This document shows positions 42,358 through 42,384 of a DNA stretch of 42,384 nt, one piece after another (the stretch's first letter is position 1; each line of letters opens with the position of its first letter). The DNA lies in the NCBI GenBank assembly GCA_964652205.1, contig CAZZAO010000036.1, forward strand, positions 1 through 42,384, in the 5' to 3' direction. The position numbers and the translations under genes are program-made. Origin of the DNA: ZC4RG36 sp964652205. GTDB lineage: Bacteria > Chloroflexota > Anaerolineae > Aggregatilineales > Phototrophicaceae. The notes beneath the pieces were generated by a model that did not search any database, was not told the origin of the DNA, and saw only the letters and a list, made by a program, of their open reading frames with translations.

Positions 42358-42384
42358 GCATGGCTGGAATAATAGGACAAAGAC

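Overview
This 42.4 kb window looks like chromosomal DNA of a GC-rich Chloroflexota bacterium, probably Anaerolineae-like. That is an inference from the gene set and style, not from a marker gene. The pointers are a secreted protein built from four PPC-type modules, a lipoprotein with a long Thr/Pro linker, an exported WD40 protein ending in an SH3-like domain, and gaps full of GC-rich palindromic repeats that translate as PSPxRRGE-like shadow peptides. I see no rRNA, tRNA, CRISPR array, transposase, integrase or phage gene.

Layout. 25-5477: a secreted PPC-repeat protein, a repeat-rich gap holding a perfect 186 bp direct duplication, and a stand-alone single-chain restriction-modification enzyme. 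5710-10554: glutamine synthetase, a GlpC-like iron-sulfur protein overlapping a small [2Fe-2S] ferredoxin, and a class V aminotransferase-fold (cysteine desulfurase/MOCOS-like) protein. 10973-16951: a Thr/Pro-rich lipoprotein, a CpdA-like phosphodiesterase followed by a DUF2225 protein, a small membrane protein, a TIR-domain protein, an S41 protease and a small unknown. 17206-18629: an MhpD-like hydratase and a VOC protein. 18639-22432: the recognisable set circularly permuted ATP-grasp, alpha-E, transglutaminase-like. 22668-25155: a TPR protein and an MFS transporter. 25603-33763: a catabolic stretch with nucleoside hydrolase, hydroxyacid-oxoacid transhydrogenase-like alcohol dehydrogenase, LacI-type regulator with the broken start of an SDR gene, HisD-like dehydrogenase, aldo/keto reductase, DUF3830 and a kynureninase-like PLP enzyme. 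33787-35444: two methyltransferases and a small unknown. 35450-42122: GH38-fold DUF5054 protein, amidohydrolase, exported WD40 protein and a two-SIS-domain sugar isomerase. Much of the right half looks like uptake or breakdown of sugars, nucleosides and small acids, but no complete pathway is visible.

The strongest unexplained signal is the repeat system. A composite unit of about 111 bp and two smaller hairpin families recur in at least a dozen gaps. Their stems keep pairing while the bases change, they sit mostly just 3' of genes and mostly in one orientation, they supply the stop codon of two genes, they interrupt both gaps of the ATP-grasp operon, and one copy has removed all but the first 20 codons of an SDR gene. 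A second signal is a recurring extended -10-like motif 35-47 bases before many start codons, with no clear -35.
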